Of a stretch of DNA of 64,000 nt, positions 22,294-35,400 are shown piece by piece. Below the pieces are notes generated by a model that did not search any database, was not told the origin of the DNA, and worked only from the letters and a program-made list of their open reading frames with translations. The stretch comes from Flectonema sp. DT1601. Taxonomy: Eukaryota > Euglenozoa > Diplonemea > Diplonemida > Diplonemidae. The stretch spans positions 913,588 to 977,587 of the forward strand of contig OZ025809.1 of the NCBI GenBank assembly GCA_964019425.1. The letters run 5' to 3'. Numbering within the stretch: position 1 is the first letter of the stretch; each line of letters opens with the position of its first letter. Position numbers and translations under genes: made by a program.

Positions 22294-24513
22294 TATAAAA
22301 TAAGAAGATAGCAAACTTCAATAACACAGCTTTCCAACATGGCTTTCTTTTTAAGAATTTTTACTCTCGGCTCCACGTTATGATATGGTAACAGTAGTAA
22401 AAATAGTTTCTCTGGACGTGTTTGCGGAGGAGGCAGAAGTAATCTTCCTATGTGTCATAAGATTCTTTTCATGAAAGTTCTTTTTTATTAGAGAAATTGG
22501 TAGTTTTTTTTTGCGTCCATTCTAGAAGATCGATTTACCTACAAAAAAAAAAAAAAAAATAGTTTTATCGGTTCGTATGGGATCAAAACGCACGTCCTTA
22601 TTTTTGTTCATACCCTTATTGTTCATGCGGCGGATCGCAGTCGTCGTACAGCATTAAGGTCTTTGTAATTGCTTTTGTTTCCCTCGACTGCCCTGCCCCA
22701 CAGTTGGCAGTCAGAATCAAGTGTTTTTTCTTTTATTCTTCCCCTTTTCCATTCCCATTCTCCCTTTCCTGCTGTCCCAACTGTCCCGTGTAAGGCTACG
22801 TGACAGAAGGGTTGTGAAAGAAAAAAAAAAAAAAAAAAAAAAAAACCACAATCCCTCCAATTGCAACCCGAAAAAAAAAAAAAAAAACTTATAGAGAGTG
22901 AGGAAAGAAAGAGAACAAAAAAAAACCACCGTGTTGGAAAGCTTCGTTGCAAAATTTTCCTGATTTGGGATAAGAAATGGCGCAAGCCAACCAAGCGACA
23001 CACCAAAAAAAAAAAAAAAAAAAAACAACAAAAAAGTAAATAAAGAAGTTAGTAACTGAAGGTTTTTTTCCCTATTATTTTCCACTTTTCCTAATTTTCT
23101 TGTGGATAAAGATGCACCTGTTGCACGCTTCAATGCATGAGAAACGAGAGTCAAAATTAGATGAGTAGGGTGAACCCCTGAAATATTGAAGGCGGGGTTC
23201 GTATAAATCTCTTCCGCGGTCGTTTTCCCGCCTCGGGTTATGTTCTTGTTTTGTTGAGCTGGCTGAGACAGAATGTGCTGCTTGCGGGTTTCTGTTATGT
23301 TATTATTTAAGTGATGTTATTATTGTTGTGTCTACAGAACTAAGATCCCGTTGGCATTGTTATTTAGAAAAAATAACTTTTCAGAGTTTGACTCGCGTCG
23401 ACTTGGAGAGGAACTATTGTTATTTTTTCTTTTTTTATTCCCATTTCACCCTCCCCAGTTTTTTTATTGCAAGAAGCATTCTATTTTTTTTTTTTTTTTT
23501 CTTGGTAACAGCAAAAAAAAAAAAAAAGAAAAGAAAAAAGAAGAAAAAAGAAGGGGGAAACAACTCATAGACCCTTGCCCTTACCAAAGCGATCCAACAG
23601 GGTTCTTCTTCTGCACTAGGTAGAGGGGTCGTGGGAATGGACTGACGTAACGAACTGAATACGCTTATTCCTTTCACCTGCCTATCACATCCAGGGTACA
23701 CCCAAAAATTAATCACCTATTCGGTAGCCCCCTTCACCACTTTATTCTTTTCCCCTTTCATTATTATTACAAGGCTTTTTCGGACAAGATTTTTTTTTTT
23801 TATTATTGTGTTGTTTTTTCTTTCTTTTCCCTTCATTGAAAAGAGAGAGGAATAACAGGATACCGTAGCGGTAAGCATAAACCATGAGCCTATCACGCAG
23901 CTGCGCACGGACCCACACACATTGCGGAAGTTTTATTTAACCTTCCCCTGAACCTGTTCGCTTCCACACAGATTTCGTAATTATGCGTGTGCATTATTTA
24001 TTGTGGTTGTTTCTTCTACAAATTCGCATATTTAAAGTACAAAAACAAAAAAGGACGTCTCCAGGCGATTAGTTTCTGGACATGTCATTCTGTTGTCGTG
24101 TTGGCTAGTCAAAATCATATTGATACGCTGACCACAGCAGGTCTTGAACTTGTGATTCAGACTACGATTGCTTGCGATTAAAGGTGAATTGGTACGGAGG
24201 AAAATGCAAGAAGAAAAAAAAAAAAAAAAAAAAAAAAAAAAAGCACACTTAGAAAAATGCATGCGGAATTCCATGCGAACTTCCCCACCATCCCATCCCA
24301 CCCGGGCCACGGAAATTCGTGCAGTCCCATTCGCCTTCCCTCGTCTTCCTTGTCCTCAAGAGAAATAGTCGATATCTTTGTCTTTTCAACGTGTCCCGCC
24401 CGATACCTTACGTGCGCTTTATAAACTACGACTGCTATTACAACAGGTAACAACATGTGAGCATTGAGTGGATCGGGATATCGTATATGATGTATCTTTA
24501 TGAAAATAAAGTT
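21009..24513 (+). other. Intergenic region, no convincing gene
   Basis: About 3.5 kb. AATAAA at 21108-21113 may end the Patched-like transcript. The rest has very long A and T tracts (for example 30 A at 22260-22289, and others near 21773, 22820, 23484 and 24219). Open frames here on both strands consist mostly of homopolymer-derived Phe or Lys runs and are not believed. A possible acceptor (TGTGTCTACAG) ends near 23337 and may belong to a 5'UTR exon of the next gene. Confidence 0.5.
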
Positions 24514-24532
24514 GTTCCATTCCCCACCCCAG
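24514..24532 (+). other. Pyrimidine-tract acceptor before the unrecognised gene at 24553
   Basis: A C/T-rich stretch (TTCCATTCCCCACCCCAG) ends at 24532, 20 nt before the ATG. Confidence 0.45.
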
Positions 24533-24552
24533 CCGACATCTAATATACGCTC

Positions 24553-25833
24553 ATGGGTAAGTACACGTTGCATCGAATAGAATCAGAATTTCAATCTTTG
24601 GAACAGGTTGAGATCAATGCAAGAAATTATTATTCTGGTAGAAGATCTGCTAATAAAAAAAGGCATCGATTTTATGATGTTATTATTAACTCAACGAAAG
24701 AAACTCGTGGGAAAACAAGAACTGAAGTCCCTGAGGAAAACGGAAGTCAAGAGGATGGTAGTGCTGGGGTATTGACAGGTAAGATTACGGGGCTATTGGC
24801 TCAAAGAAATGAAAAATTAAAACGAGAAATTCAAGAAAAAGTAAGGTGGAGAGGACCTCATGTAAAAGCAAGTCTCACTGACTACATTCAAATAGAACGC
24901 GACAGAGAGCGTAATATTTTGAATGAAATGGTTTCCGAGATTAGAGACGGACATAATGATCACTCACCACCTTATTATACTAATGAAGGTCTTAGTGACT
25001 CGTCGTTTAATCAGACTTCTTCATTTACACGTAATGAAACTTTTTATGATACGAAATGTCCAGGAGAACTAGAACCGAATCCACCAACTAGAAGTAGGAT
25101 ATCATCGACTCCATCACCGTCAGGAGTAACACCTGTTCCTAGTCGTTTGCTTAAGTATACTGAAAACTCTTCTATATTACGTGTCCCTTCTAGCCTATCT
25201 GATCGTTTTAGACGACCCACAAAACCAGAAGCCTCTCAGCATCGATCTCGTTGCAAGAAACGACCCAGCTCAAATCCACAAAAGAAGAAACCAGGAGGGA
25301 ATAACAGTCTCTTTAAACGCCGGCCTCTAATACCAGAAATTCACAACGGAGATGTTAGGATGACTGGCGGAAGGAGGATTCCAATCAGAGTTAATAAACC
25401 AGAAATTGATAAAAGAACAATCCCAATGAACAATCCCGCAAGAACTGCAACACTCTCTGGTGGTGACATCCACAAGAAGGAATATTATTATATTCATGTG
25501 AGGATACTTCACGATGATGAGTCATCACTAAATGGTTGGAGGTATGATGTGACAATTACTGACATAACATTCCCAGAATGTCCTATCAAATCAGTTTTTA
25601 AGAAACTACGAGCTAACAGTTCCATGAACATCGTGTTTAAAGAACCGAATAATTGTATCTTTTCTCCAGCTGAGGCATTAGATTGGGTAAGGAATCCGAT
25701 AGATCTGTATCTTCACACTCTACACGTTGAAGTTCACGCAGTCATACCTGCTAAGACTAAGATTGTTGATACTTTAGTATTCTTTGGTGACACTCCTCCC
25801 GATTCCAATGAGTCGACAGCACCCAACTCATAG
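24553..25833 (+). CDS. Unrecognised protein, basic N-terminal part and folded C-terminal domain
   Basis: A single exon encodes 426 residues that I cannot assign to a family. Residues 1-130 are highly charged and helical (QRNEKLKREIQEKVRW). The middle (about 150-280) is Ser/Pro/Arg-rich and likely disordered, with a basic patch (KKRPSSNPQKKKPGG). The last 120 residues look folded, with alternating strands: YYYIHVRILHDDES, RYDVTITDITFPECPI, LYLHTLHVEVHAVIP and DTLVFFGDTPP. A C2-like or other beta-sandwich is possible, but no signature confirms it. No signal peptide or membrane helix is seen. The ATG context ATGGGTAAGT resembles a splice donor, but using it with the nearest acceptor would bring an immediate stop, so the continuous frame is preferred. 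VPS11 starts 140 nt after the stop, the shortest gap in the window. Confidence 0.65.
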   Translation: MGKYTLHRIESEFQSLEQVEINARNYYSGRRSANKKRHRFYDVIINSTKETRGKTRTEVPEENGSQEDGSAGVLTGKITGLLAQRNEKLKREIQEKVRWRGPHVKASLTDYIQIERDRERNILNEMVSEIRDGHNDHSPPYYTNEGLSDSSFNQTSSFTRNETFYDTKCPGELEPNPPTRSRISSTPSPSGVTPVPSRLLKYTENSSILRVPSSLSDRFRRPTKPEASQHRSRCKKRPSSNPQKKKPGGNNSLFKRRPLIPEIHNGDVRMTGGRRIPIRVNKPEIDKRTIPMNNPARTATLSGGDIHKKEYYYIHVRILHDDESSLNGWRYDVTITDITFPECPIKSVFKKLRANSSMNIVFKEPNNCIFSPAEALDWVRNPIDLYLHTLHVEVHAVIPAKTKIVDTLVFFGDTPPDSNESTAPNS

Positions 25834-25973
25834 TTAGTACTGTGGATTTACTACTTCATTCATTTACACTGTTCTTAAGTAAGATTGGGTAGGTGTTTGT
25901 TTGTTTCTTTTACGAAAATATTTTCCCCCCGAATTATAAAAAAAGGTACAACAACAAAAAGAAGAAGAAAAAA

Positions 25974-28900
25974 ATGGCATTGACGAACTTACAATTCTTC
26001 GAAGTTGAGACAGTGAAGGAAGATACACCAAGTGGTCCGCAATACGCTTTGAATAATTTAGAATGCATCTGTTGGACTAGTGGAGGAGGAAGATTAGTTT
26101 TTGGTGATCATCTCGGAATGATCCGAACGTACGACAGAGGGATGAAGTGTCAGCAGTTTAGCGCTTATAAAGGACCTGTAACACATTTACATCAGATAAA
26201 AAGTGTTAAATATTTAGTAAGTATTGGTGACGACAGGGAGACCATTCATGAACAGCAGCAGATAAAAGTTAAAATCTGGACTCTTGACAGGGGATACGAT
26301 CAACCAACACCCTTACAGGTCATGAGTTTATTTAATCAATCGTATCCAGCTCCTGAAAGTAGACGATTGTTGTTGAATTTAAATCCTAACATCGATCTTG
26401 ATTATGAAATTCCAAACCCGGACTCTGATAAGCCTCCCAGTATTATCAAACAGTCAAGTCTGAAATCACCAGTCACATGTTTAGACGTTACAGAAGACCT
26501 TCGATTACTTGCTGTTGGTCTTACCAATGGTGATGTCATCCTAGCAAAAGGACATCTAATTAATGGACTTCGTCAGATTCAACTACGTCGTGTTGCTGAA
26601 TCAACATCACCAAATAAAGACGTTACGTTCTTACAATTCCGACCAAACCCTTCAAACATTGGAAAAGATTATTCTTATAACCTTCATGTTGTTTATTATG
26701 ACGCTGGTACTATTTGGACAGTCGGTGGATCTTCTAACCCAGTCACACTTGAGACTCAAGTAACAGGAGGACTACCAGGGAATAGTTGCTTCTCACCTGA
26801 TGGTACCCTCGCAATAGCTCAAAATGACACCCTTCATTTTTATGGAGGTAGTGACGTACAACCTGGTGAGCAAAGAGGTTCACAGCGCCCAGCCAACGGT
26901 TCAGTTGCAAAGAAATTAGGACTTTTTAGAAATTACTACTACGTTGTTGCAAAGATGGATAAGTTTGAGAAGGATCAGTTGACTATTTATGATCTTCAGA
27001 ATAGAATTCGTGCCACCCTATCGACACAATGCTACATTCCAAATATTGTTTGTGTCTTAGTAGAATGGAGTAATATCTTTGTTCTTCATCAAGAAGATAC
27101 CAAAGATGGAAAAGTTCAGCAGAGATTATTCCAATTAGAAGAAAAAGACACACAGACCAAACTCGATCTTCTTTTCAGCACAAAGAAATACAGCGTTGCG
27201 ATAGAATTGGCGAAGGCACAGCAGTTTGATAATTCAGCTGTTACGGAAATTTATCGAAAATTTGGAGACTATTTATACCAAAAGAGTGACTATTCTGGAG
27301 CTGTAAGACAATACGTCGCTACCATCGGTCTCTTGGAGCCTTCATATGTGATTCGAAAATTTCTTGATGCTCAACAGATTCCCCATCTGACTACATACTT
27401 AGAGGAGTTGCATGGCAGACGCGATAGCGCTGATCGTCCACTTGCTAATGAGGACCACACTACGTTATTATTAAACTGTTATACAAAGCAAAAAGATGAA
27501 CAGAAATTAAATGATTTTATTGGAGAAGACAGAGCGTACAATCCAGAAACAGCAATTAAAGTTCTAAGACAAGCTGGGTACTACAACCATGCGCTAAATT
27601 TAGCAAGAAAGTTTAAAGAGCATTCTCTCTATTTAAGTGTTCAGGTTGAGGATCTAAAACACTACGAAGAGGCTCTCACTTACATTCAGCTGCTTGACTT
27701 TGACGATGCCGAAAGACAACTTCAGGAATATGGTAAAACTCTTGTATCAAAGAAACCGATGAAAGCTACGGAACTCCTTCGTGAAATCTGCACGCGGTGG
27801 AAACACGGAACTGCATCGGAGCCATCCAGAGGTATTTATTATTGTTCATTTTTTTGAGTTAATTAACACTTTAACTTTCAAACAACACACAGCGGCAAAC
27901 CCTGACCAGTTCCTCTCATGCTTCGTTGACATGCCTCACTATTTGATGATGTTTTTAGAAGTTGTGAAGAATGATTTAGACAAGCGACCAGCATCTGAAG
28001 AGAATGCAAAAGAAAAAGAAAAGAAAACGATGGTCTACAATACTCTATTAGAACTGTACCTGACTGCTAATTTAAAACAACCGTCAGCTATGGAAGATGA
28101 GGATTCAGATTCTGAGTTGAATGACGACTACGAATCTCGTAAAGAAAAAGCACTCGCACTTCTACGAAGCAACAAGGGAAAGTATGATCGGGAACACGCT
28201 TTAGTGTTAGTGCAAACACATAACTTTAGAGAAGGGATATTATATCTGTATGAATCCTTAGAGCTATACCAAGATATACTTCAATACTATATGGATATAG
28301 GTGATAAAGATGAAGTTATTAATACTTGTAAACGTTTTGGTAAACAAGATCCAAACATGTGGGTTCAAGTGTTGTTATATTTTGTAAGTCTTCAAAAAAA
28401 AGACGACGACGTGACATTAGAAATGCAAGACGTATTAAAGAGAATTGATGAGGAAAACCTCCTCCCTCCTCTCGTAGTTGTAGAAATACTTAGTAGAAGC
28501 ACAGAAACTCATCTCGACACTATAAAAGATTATGTTGTAAAAAGACTTGAGAAAGATATGCTTGCGATCCACAAAGATCAGGAAGAAATTCGTCAACTTC
28601 AATCTCTAACACATCAGTATCGTAAACAGATTGTTTCTCAACAGAGTGAGGCTCAGATATTCTTATTAAACTGCGCCATTTGTGATCGACCACTTGAGCT
28701 CCCAACTGTTCACTTTATGTGCAATCACTCCTATCATCAGTCTTGTTTAGCAGAGTCTGACAAGTGCACGGTATGCAGTGCAGGATTCTCAATGGTATGC
28801 TATGTTACTTTATTGATAAGAAAAGTATCAAAATAAACAATAATAACAACACATCAATAAAACAGACTCTCGATATTGCTAAGCAACTGGAAGAATCAGT

Positions 28901-29088
28901 TGAAGACCATCAAACTTTCTTTCGTCAATTAAGTCAACCAGGACAGGTATGGACAACTCTCTTATCGTAACTACTTTATACAAATGACTATATGAATAAT
29001 AATAAAACAGGATGGGTTTGCTGTAGTGTCTGATTACTTTGGAAGAAGCATCTTCAACGGAGAGTATCCAGCACCACCTTCGATGTAA
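25974..29088 (+). CDS. VPS11: VPS11, core subunit of HOPS/CORVET tethering complexes
   Basis: Four exons (25974-27831, 27893-28794, 28866-28946, 29011-29088) join in frame to 972 residues; human VPS11 has 941. The ATG at 25974 is chosen because it opens the conserved N-terminal sequence; the in-frame codons before it are Lys-rich UTR. Residues 1-380 form a WD40-like propeller. An alpha-solenoid follows, with the clathrin-heavy-chain-like repeat around LFSTKKYSVAIELAKAQQFD and AIKVLRQAGYYNHALNLARK. A RING-H2 finger lies near residue 900 (CAICDRPL...CNHSYHQSC...CTVC). The protein ends with GFAVVSDYFGRSIFNGEYP, matching the family's C-terminus. VPS11 joins the other class C Vps proteins for endosome and vacuole/lysosome fusion; its RING mediates binding to VPS18. 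Introns are 61-71 nt with GTATNN donors and ACAG acceptors. Confidence 0.94.
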
Positions 29089-29385
29089 TATATTATTAAC
29101 TTGTGAGTAATCCTTTTAAATGTGTTTATCTGATCGTGTGTCTCATATATTACATGTCTTTATGTGTTTAGTTGCATGTTTTGTTTTCTGTCTTCGCTCA
29201 AACGTACAAATCTTCAAAAGAAGAAGCGACAGTGTTGCCTCCGTTAACAGACGAGATTGTGATCGTGTGTTATTGTTGTGTTGTTAAAAAAATTTAATTC
29301 AGTACAGGTGAGGTAAATTTGTGAATCGGAGTTCTGTCTTTCAACGTAATTTAATATTCATTTACACACACAGAGAGGTTTACTC

Positions 29386-29417
<32 letters not shown>

Positions 29418-29461
29418 ATTTAAAAAAAAAAAACCAACTAAACAAAAAGAACCCATCAGAT
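29089..29461 (+). other. Short intergenic region with acceptor and poly-A tract
   Basis: Between VPS11 and the first PAN receptor. A possible acceptor (TTTACACACACAG) ends at 29373, followed by a long A tract (about 29388-29416) in the presumed leader of the receptor mRNA. No gene was found. Confidence 0.5.
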
Positions 29462-32400
29462 ATGAAGGCAATAATACTAACGATTGCCATCCTGACAATC
29501 AGCACATCGGCAGATGAAAAATTGCCGAATGTTGAGTATGAATGTGGTGAAGGAAGCTTCGAGGGTAATCTACTCTTACAAATTGAAGAAGCGGAGCTAA
29601 ACACATGTCAATTACAATGTACTAAATTAGAAGAGTGTGGAAACATCGTATTTGATGATAAGAAGACTTGTTCTATAATTGGTAAAGACGGTATCATGAC
29701 TACTGAGACTGGTACCAGCATCCGATGTGAAAAACGAGTTCTTACAGTGAAAAGTCAACCTACCTTTGAGTGTCACATTGACAGTGAGGTTTCAACAGCA
29801 GAATTATTTCAAATTGAACAAGTTGGGTCTGTTCCTGAGTGTCAGGAGTTTTGTATAAAACAGCCCGTGTGTAGGTCAATAACTTTTACTAAGGATTCAG
29901 CTTGCATACTGAAAGATGCAGCTGACATCGCGTCCATCGTTACCGTCAAGGGTTCTACCTTCTGCGTGCGTACGGATATCGTGAAAGACGTTCCTGTTTT
30001 AATTGAAAATGTTAATTCCGATTTTACATGTCGTCAGGGAACTTACGATGGTCAAGAGCTGTTTTACGTTGAGAATGTCGCGACCTTAGCAGCCTGTCAG
30101 AAATACTGTGAATGGATTGACGGGTGTACAAGTTTATCTTATGATGCTGATACTTGTTCTTTGTATAACAATTTCGCAATCTATGACACGTCAAGCAAGA
30201 AAATAACATGCACAAGGGTTCGAACCCTCAACTTCAACTGCGCTGAAGGAATGAAGTTTTCCAACACTCTCTTCACGATAGGTGGCATATCAACTTTAGA
30301 AGAATGTCAAAGACAGTGCACGACTCTATCTTTGAATGATGTTTGTAAAGGAGTCAACTATGGAGGTGATAAGTCATGTGAACTAGTCGAGACTATCACT
30401 GCTGTAGAACCATCACAGGAGTTTACTGGTTGTGCTGTTAATGTTCCAGTCACATCATCAACAGATGAAAAGACTAAACCAAAACAAGAAACCCAACCAG
30501 AATCAACAGAGTCTTTATTATTCCAATGTACTTCAAACACTGCATTCAAAGGAGAAGATTTAATCTCATTTGGTAATGTAAAGAACCTGATTGAGTGTCA
30601 GTCACATTGTGTCAACGTCAACAGTTGCAGTTCCTTTTCATACAATTCAGATGAGTGCAGGTTGTTATCAAATAATATAAAAATAACGACAACACCTGAA
30701 CCTCAGACACTATCTTGTAAGAAGGGAGAGTTCAGGTTATCAACTTTAGAACTAAATCCTGTCAAATACACATGTAAGAACACAACCCTCCTTGGAGGTG
30801 ATTTGAAAATCTTATCCAACGTAGAAGAGCTTTTCTGTAAAGAAATGTGTACATCGCTCTCTGAATGTTTTACGTACATGGCACTTCAGTCTGTTTGTGT
30901 TTTAAAAAGTAATCTTGCTGTGGAGTCAGACTCTCCACAAGCGATTTCTGGGATATCCTGTACAAAGAACTCTGAAGGTCAACATCCGAACCCAAGCTGG
31001 GGACATCATTACCACCATGAAATTAGAAAAGAGAATAAAGAATCGATTGCTGTGGATCAGTTGTTTACTCATTTAGGAAAGGCAGTCTTTTCTGGAAAGG
31101 CTCTTAAGGTTATGAAGAGAGCTTCAAAACGGAACTGTGCTGCTCAGTGTCATGTGATTCCGGAATGTGAATACTTTGCATTCGGTGATGATGTTTGTCA
31201 TTTAATCTCCAGTAGTAGTGCTATTACTGAAGACTTATCAAGTTCCAACACTGTTTGGAAACGTTTTACTGAAAACAGTATTGACGGATATGAGTGTACA
31301 AAAGGTTCATTTATTGGAGGTACCCTCTCAGCAATAATGGAAATAACAACACCTCGAGAATGTACTGATGAATGTCGTAAAGTGATTGGTTGTTCTATTG
31401 CTGTACATCATTCAGGGGATAGTAGATGTATGCTGAAAGCACTGCATGCCACTCCATCTCGTGGTGTAGAATTATCAACTGCTTGTGTTAGTAATAAAGT
31501 GACCACCACTAAAGATGATTATCAATGTTCAAAAGACGTATCCTACGGAGAAGGATCAATCTCTCTTGTTGAAGGCGTTAAGAGTATTGCTGCCTGTCGA
31601 GCTCACTGTAATGAAATATCAGAATGCGCGATAATTCAATATATGTCTTCAAAGAGTGCATGTGAACTAAAGTCAAGACTCGCAATCCCTGAAGGCTATG
31701 TTCACGGAGTAATCTCTTGCAGTAATAACAACCATTTTGAGTCGAGTAGATCTGTTCAAACTCTTGCTGAGGAAGTATCAACAGAACTCATTTCGATATC
31801 GTACGTCAATGTTAAAGTTAGTTTTCGAATTGATAACTTAACACCAGCAGTGTGGGGAACTCTTGCTTTACCTCAAGGAACTTCATCACCAACAGCACTG
31901 TCTGTTGTTTCTAGGATTAGAACTCCTGTCGGAATGGATCCCGTTTTATATTCAAAGACTGCATACCACGCTGTCATTACTGAGCTATCACAAAGAGATT
32001 CTATATTTATGAGTAAATTAAACCCGACGTTGAAATACCTCGGTCTTGCTTCTCTTGGAAGTGAGAAGGATGTTACCTGGTCAGTCGAGTCATTATCACA
32101 CGAATGGACTAATAGCCCAGCGTATGTTGCTATTACTGTTGGTATTCCATTACTGAATCCTGAAGACTACACAGATTCTGATCAGCGTATGGAACTAGCT
32201 CGTAGACTTTCAGTTAAAACAGGAGAACCGGCTTCTCTAATCTCATTCTTAGATATCTTTATGTGCGACGTAGAAGGCAACAACTGTGAATTGATATGGA
32301 CAGCTGCGACACAAGACACTACTGGCGGTAGGAAGATTAGAAGTCAATCTCGAGGAGATATAATAAAAGCGAGAACAACGTTTGATATTCCCGACGGTCA

Positions 32401-35400
32401 CACTGCTCATACTTATTGTACTCATGTTGCTTCTGAGGTTGTGACCAATCAGTTCGGATGGCAAGCAGTAACTGGTTGTGACAGCTACAGAGGCAATACT
32501 GTTGATGATGCTCCTGGTGATGCCCCAGCAGACACGCAATCAATTAGTGGCAGACGTCTGTTGGAAGTTACAAAATCTAAAAAGAAACGTACCATCAAAA
32601 CCCAGCAATCTGCTACTGGAACTGAAGACGGTCATCGTCGTACATGTTCTGACGGTTGGCAAACTTCAGAGTACGGAGTGATGTCGAATAGTTTTAATAT
32701 AAATGAGAACTCTGAATTCACAGGAACACTAACAGAGTGTATCGACAGATGTACAGAACTCGCTTCCTGCTTTGCTTTCTCGAGAGACGTTACTATTTCT
32801 GCTATTCAACAAGGAACCTGCTGGTTTAAAAAGACAGTACTACCAGCAGTAGGAGATCAACATAAACACGACAACTGGGGAACATATGTCGTGTCATGTC
32901 CTCCTGACTTAGATCCTTGTAAGTGGTACCACATGGATAATGTTGACGCCTCGGGTCCTGATGGTACAGAAATTCCAATAAAACCAATCGTAACATCATC
33001 AGAGTGTTCTGCATTGTGTGAACTGATGCCTGACTGTGTTGCTATATCTTATAAAGAAAATGACCATTCGTGTAAGTTCGTTAGATCGTTACCGAATAGA
33101 CTTCTTCCATCATCAGGTGTTGAGTCATCAGTGTGTTACAGAGCTTCTGCAACAAGAACACCTTGTGATGGTGGTATTTGTGGTGTTCATCCATCAAATG
33201 CATGTTTTCCTGTACTCGACTCAGGTGGAATACCAAATCACAGATGCATGTGTGCTGAAGGTTTTCAATGTGAAGGTAAATGCGATTCAGATGCTGCTCA
33301 CAATTGTATTCGTTCGGGAATCTCACTTCAGAGATTATTCATTGAGGGGATGACTAAAACTATTGGAGTTGACAAGCATGCAATCACTTCAACGCCTGAA
33401 GTAATAAGCGTCACTGATTCATCAATTATTGAACAACAGAATGTTATTACCATCAGTAGTAGTAAATTATACATTCCAACTACTCACACTATTTCTATAA
33501 CTCTCAGTAAGACAGACGTTGCTAGCGTCTTAGTTAATGATAAACTTTCAGCTTTGAAGACTGAAATATCAAACGGACTAGATCTCAGTGAGTCTGAAGT
33601 AACTGTGAAGTCTCTCTGTAGTATTCTTGATGGTGAAGTCATCGCATGCTATGATGAAGAACAGAGTGAGATTCCAATCATATCGAAACCTGTTATCAGA
33701 ATGTCACCAACTAATAATTGGGAATCAGGTAACTCCTGGTGTAAGTTAGACTCGCGGAAACTTGCGTGTCCAAAAAGTACTTCTGAGCTGGAGCAGTTAG
33801 TCTCTGACAGTGCGGGTGAAATAGTAGAAACTCGCACGTACTGGGCGGGTGCAAGATGTACAGCAGAAGATTGTGCTGATCCAACTAATTGGTTCTGGGA
33901 AGATACGTTTGAGGTCGTCGCTTGGGACTCGTTAGCTTACGAAAATGATTTACAGACTTTGAAAAACAGAGACTGCGCAATTTTCAAATGGGACCAACAA
34001 CACATCAGATGGACCCTGAGCACCGCACCTTGCAATTCCCGCAAGTCATATCCTGTTTGTCAGGATACGTCTGAAAGTGAACCAGAGCATGCTGATGATT
34101 GTAATGCGGGGTCGTGTAATCTTCGTGTATCTTTTGATGTTGACTTACAGCACCTTCGTACTATTTATTTCTACACATTACCAAAAGAGGAAACTATTCA
34201 GCGCTACTACCCAACTGTTGTCTTACCTGCGGGTACTAAGATAGTTGATGTGAGCGGAAAGCCATTGGTATGTGAAATATTTTATTTAACAATAGATTAG
34301 GAAGAAACAACACCCTTACATAATTAACAAACAGGGATACGTCGACACTGTTGGAAAGACATCAGCTATTCCGTACCCAGCTGTTGATGTGCCTGTCAAT
34401 TCAGTGTTGCATTCACTTCAAGGAAGCTACACATATGTGAGTGAGATGCTCATTGGGTGGGTTCAAAACAACGTCGCTGACTGGTTAGAAAATGCTGGAC
34501 TCAGCCCAACCGATTATAACGGTGCTTGTCATGTGTTACTGACACAAAAACATGTTAAGTGTGAAAACATCTGTGAATTGTATGTGAAATATATATTTTA
34601 TCTCTTTTAGTAATCAAAAAGCTTACTAAATAAAAACAACAATAAAACAGAGTGGAACCTTTACTCTACCAACGTTCTTCATGTAAGGGTGCTCCACCTT
34701 GTAATCCTAGTGCCTGTAGTAATAATGGAAGAGTTAAAGGATTCATTGGTCATTGTACTTGTACATGTGATCATGGATTTAAAGGAACTGACTGTGGACA
34801 GTGCGCACCAGGTCATGTTGGGTACCCGCAGTGTTCAGGTCCTGATGAAATTATATTTGAAGCAGATCCTCTCTATGAAGTTTTTCATATGTTCGCATCT
34901 TCTGGTAAGTCAACAGTCATGGATGGAATTAATGATTTGAGATCCTCTTTGAAATCAGCACTCTCAGACATATCAGATTTCGTAGTAGTTGAGTATATTT
35001 GTCCAATCAGTACCTGTGCTGAAGGTACAATCTGTAGAGATTCATTAATAATTGACTGGCCAATTGCAAAACAAAATCTCTGTACATATGTTGACACCGA
35101 ACGTGATTTAACAACACTTGATGGCTCTGTGTTATGGATGGATACAGCTGAGTCTGTTATTGAAGTTCGTATTAAGTTTACTGCTTCAGCCTCCTCAAAC
35201 GGTGTGGCAGTTACTGATGCGGCTCTTCTAAGACTTCAGAAACAATCCTTCCCATATCAAATGAGTGGAATTCAAGCAGTTTATGGACCTTCAATCACTC
35301 CACCAAAAGATTCTAAACCTCAACTACTAACACCAGAAGACGAAACAGCAGTACCTCCTGTTGATGATAGAGGTGCTGCAGGTACTGAAGATGGTATCCT

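Noticed and set aside
22623-24573. Several open frames on both strands around 22.6-24.6 kb
   Set aside because: They consist largely of Phe, Lys or Leu runs made by homopolymer tracts and show no family resemblance.
24553-24608. Donor-like ATGGGTAAGT at the start of the unrecognised gene
   Set aside because: Splicing to the CAG at 24608 would give ATG GGT TGA, an immediate stop; the unspliced frame is long and coherent.
25893-25973. In-frame 27-codon extension upstream of VPS11
   Set aside because: It is Lys- and Phe-rich leader sequence; the family's N-terminus begins at the ATG at 25974.
30214-30226. Palindromic GGGTTCGAACCC resembling a tRNA T-arm
   Set aside because: It lies inside the receptor coding sequence and no tRNA structure surrounds it.
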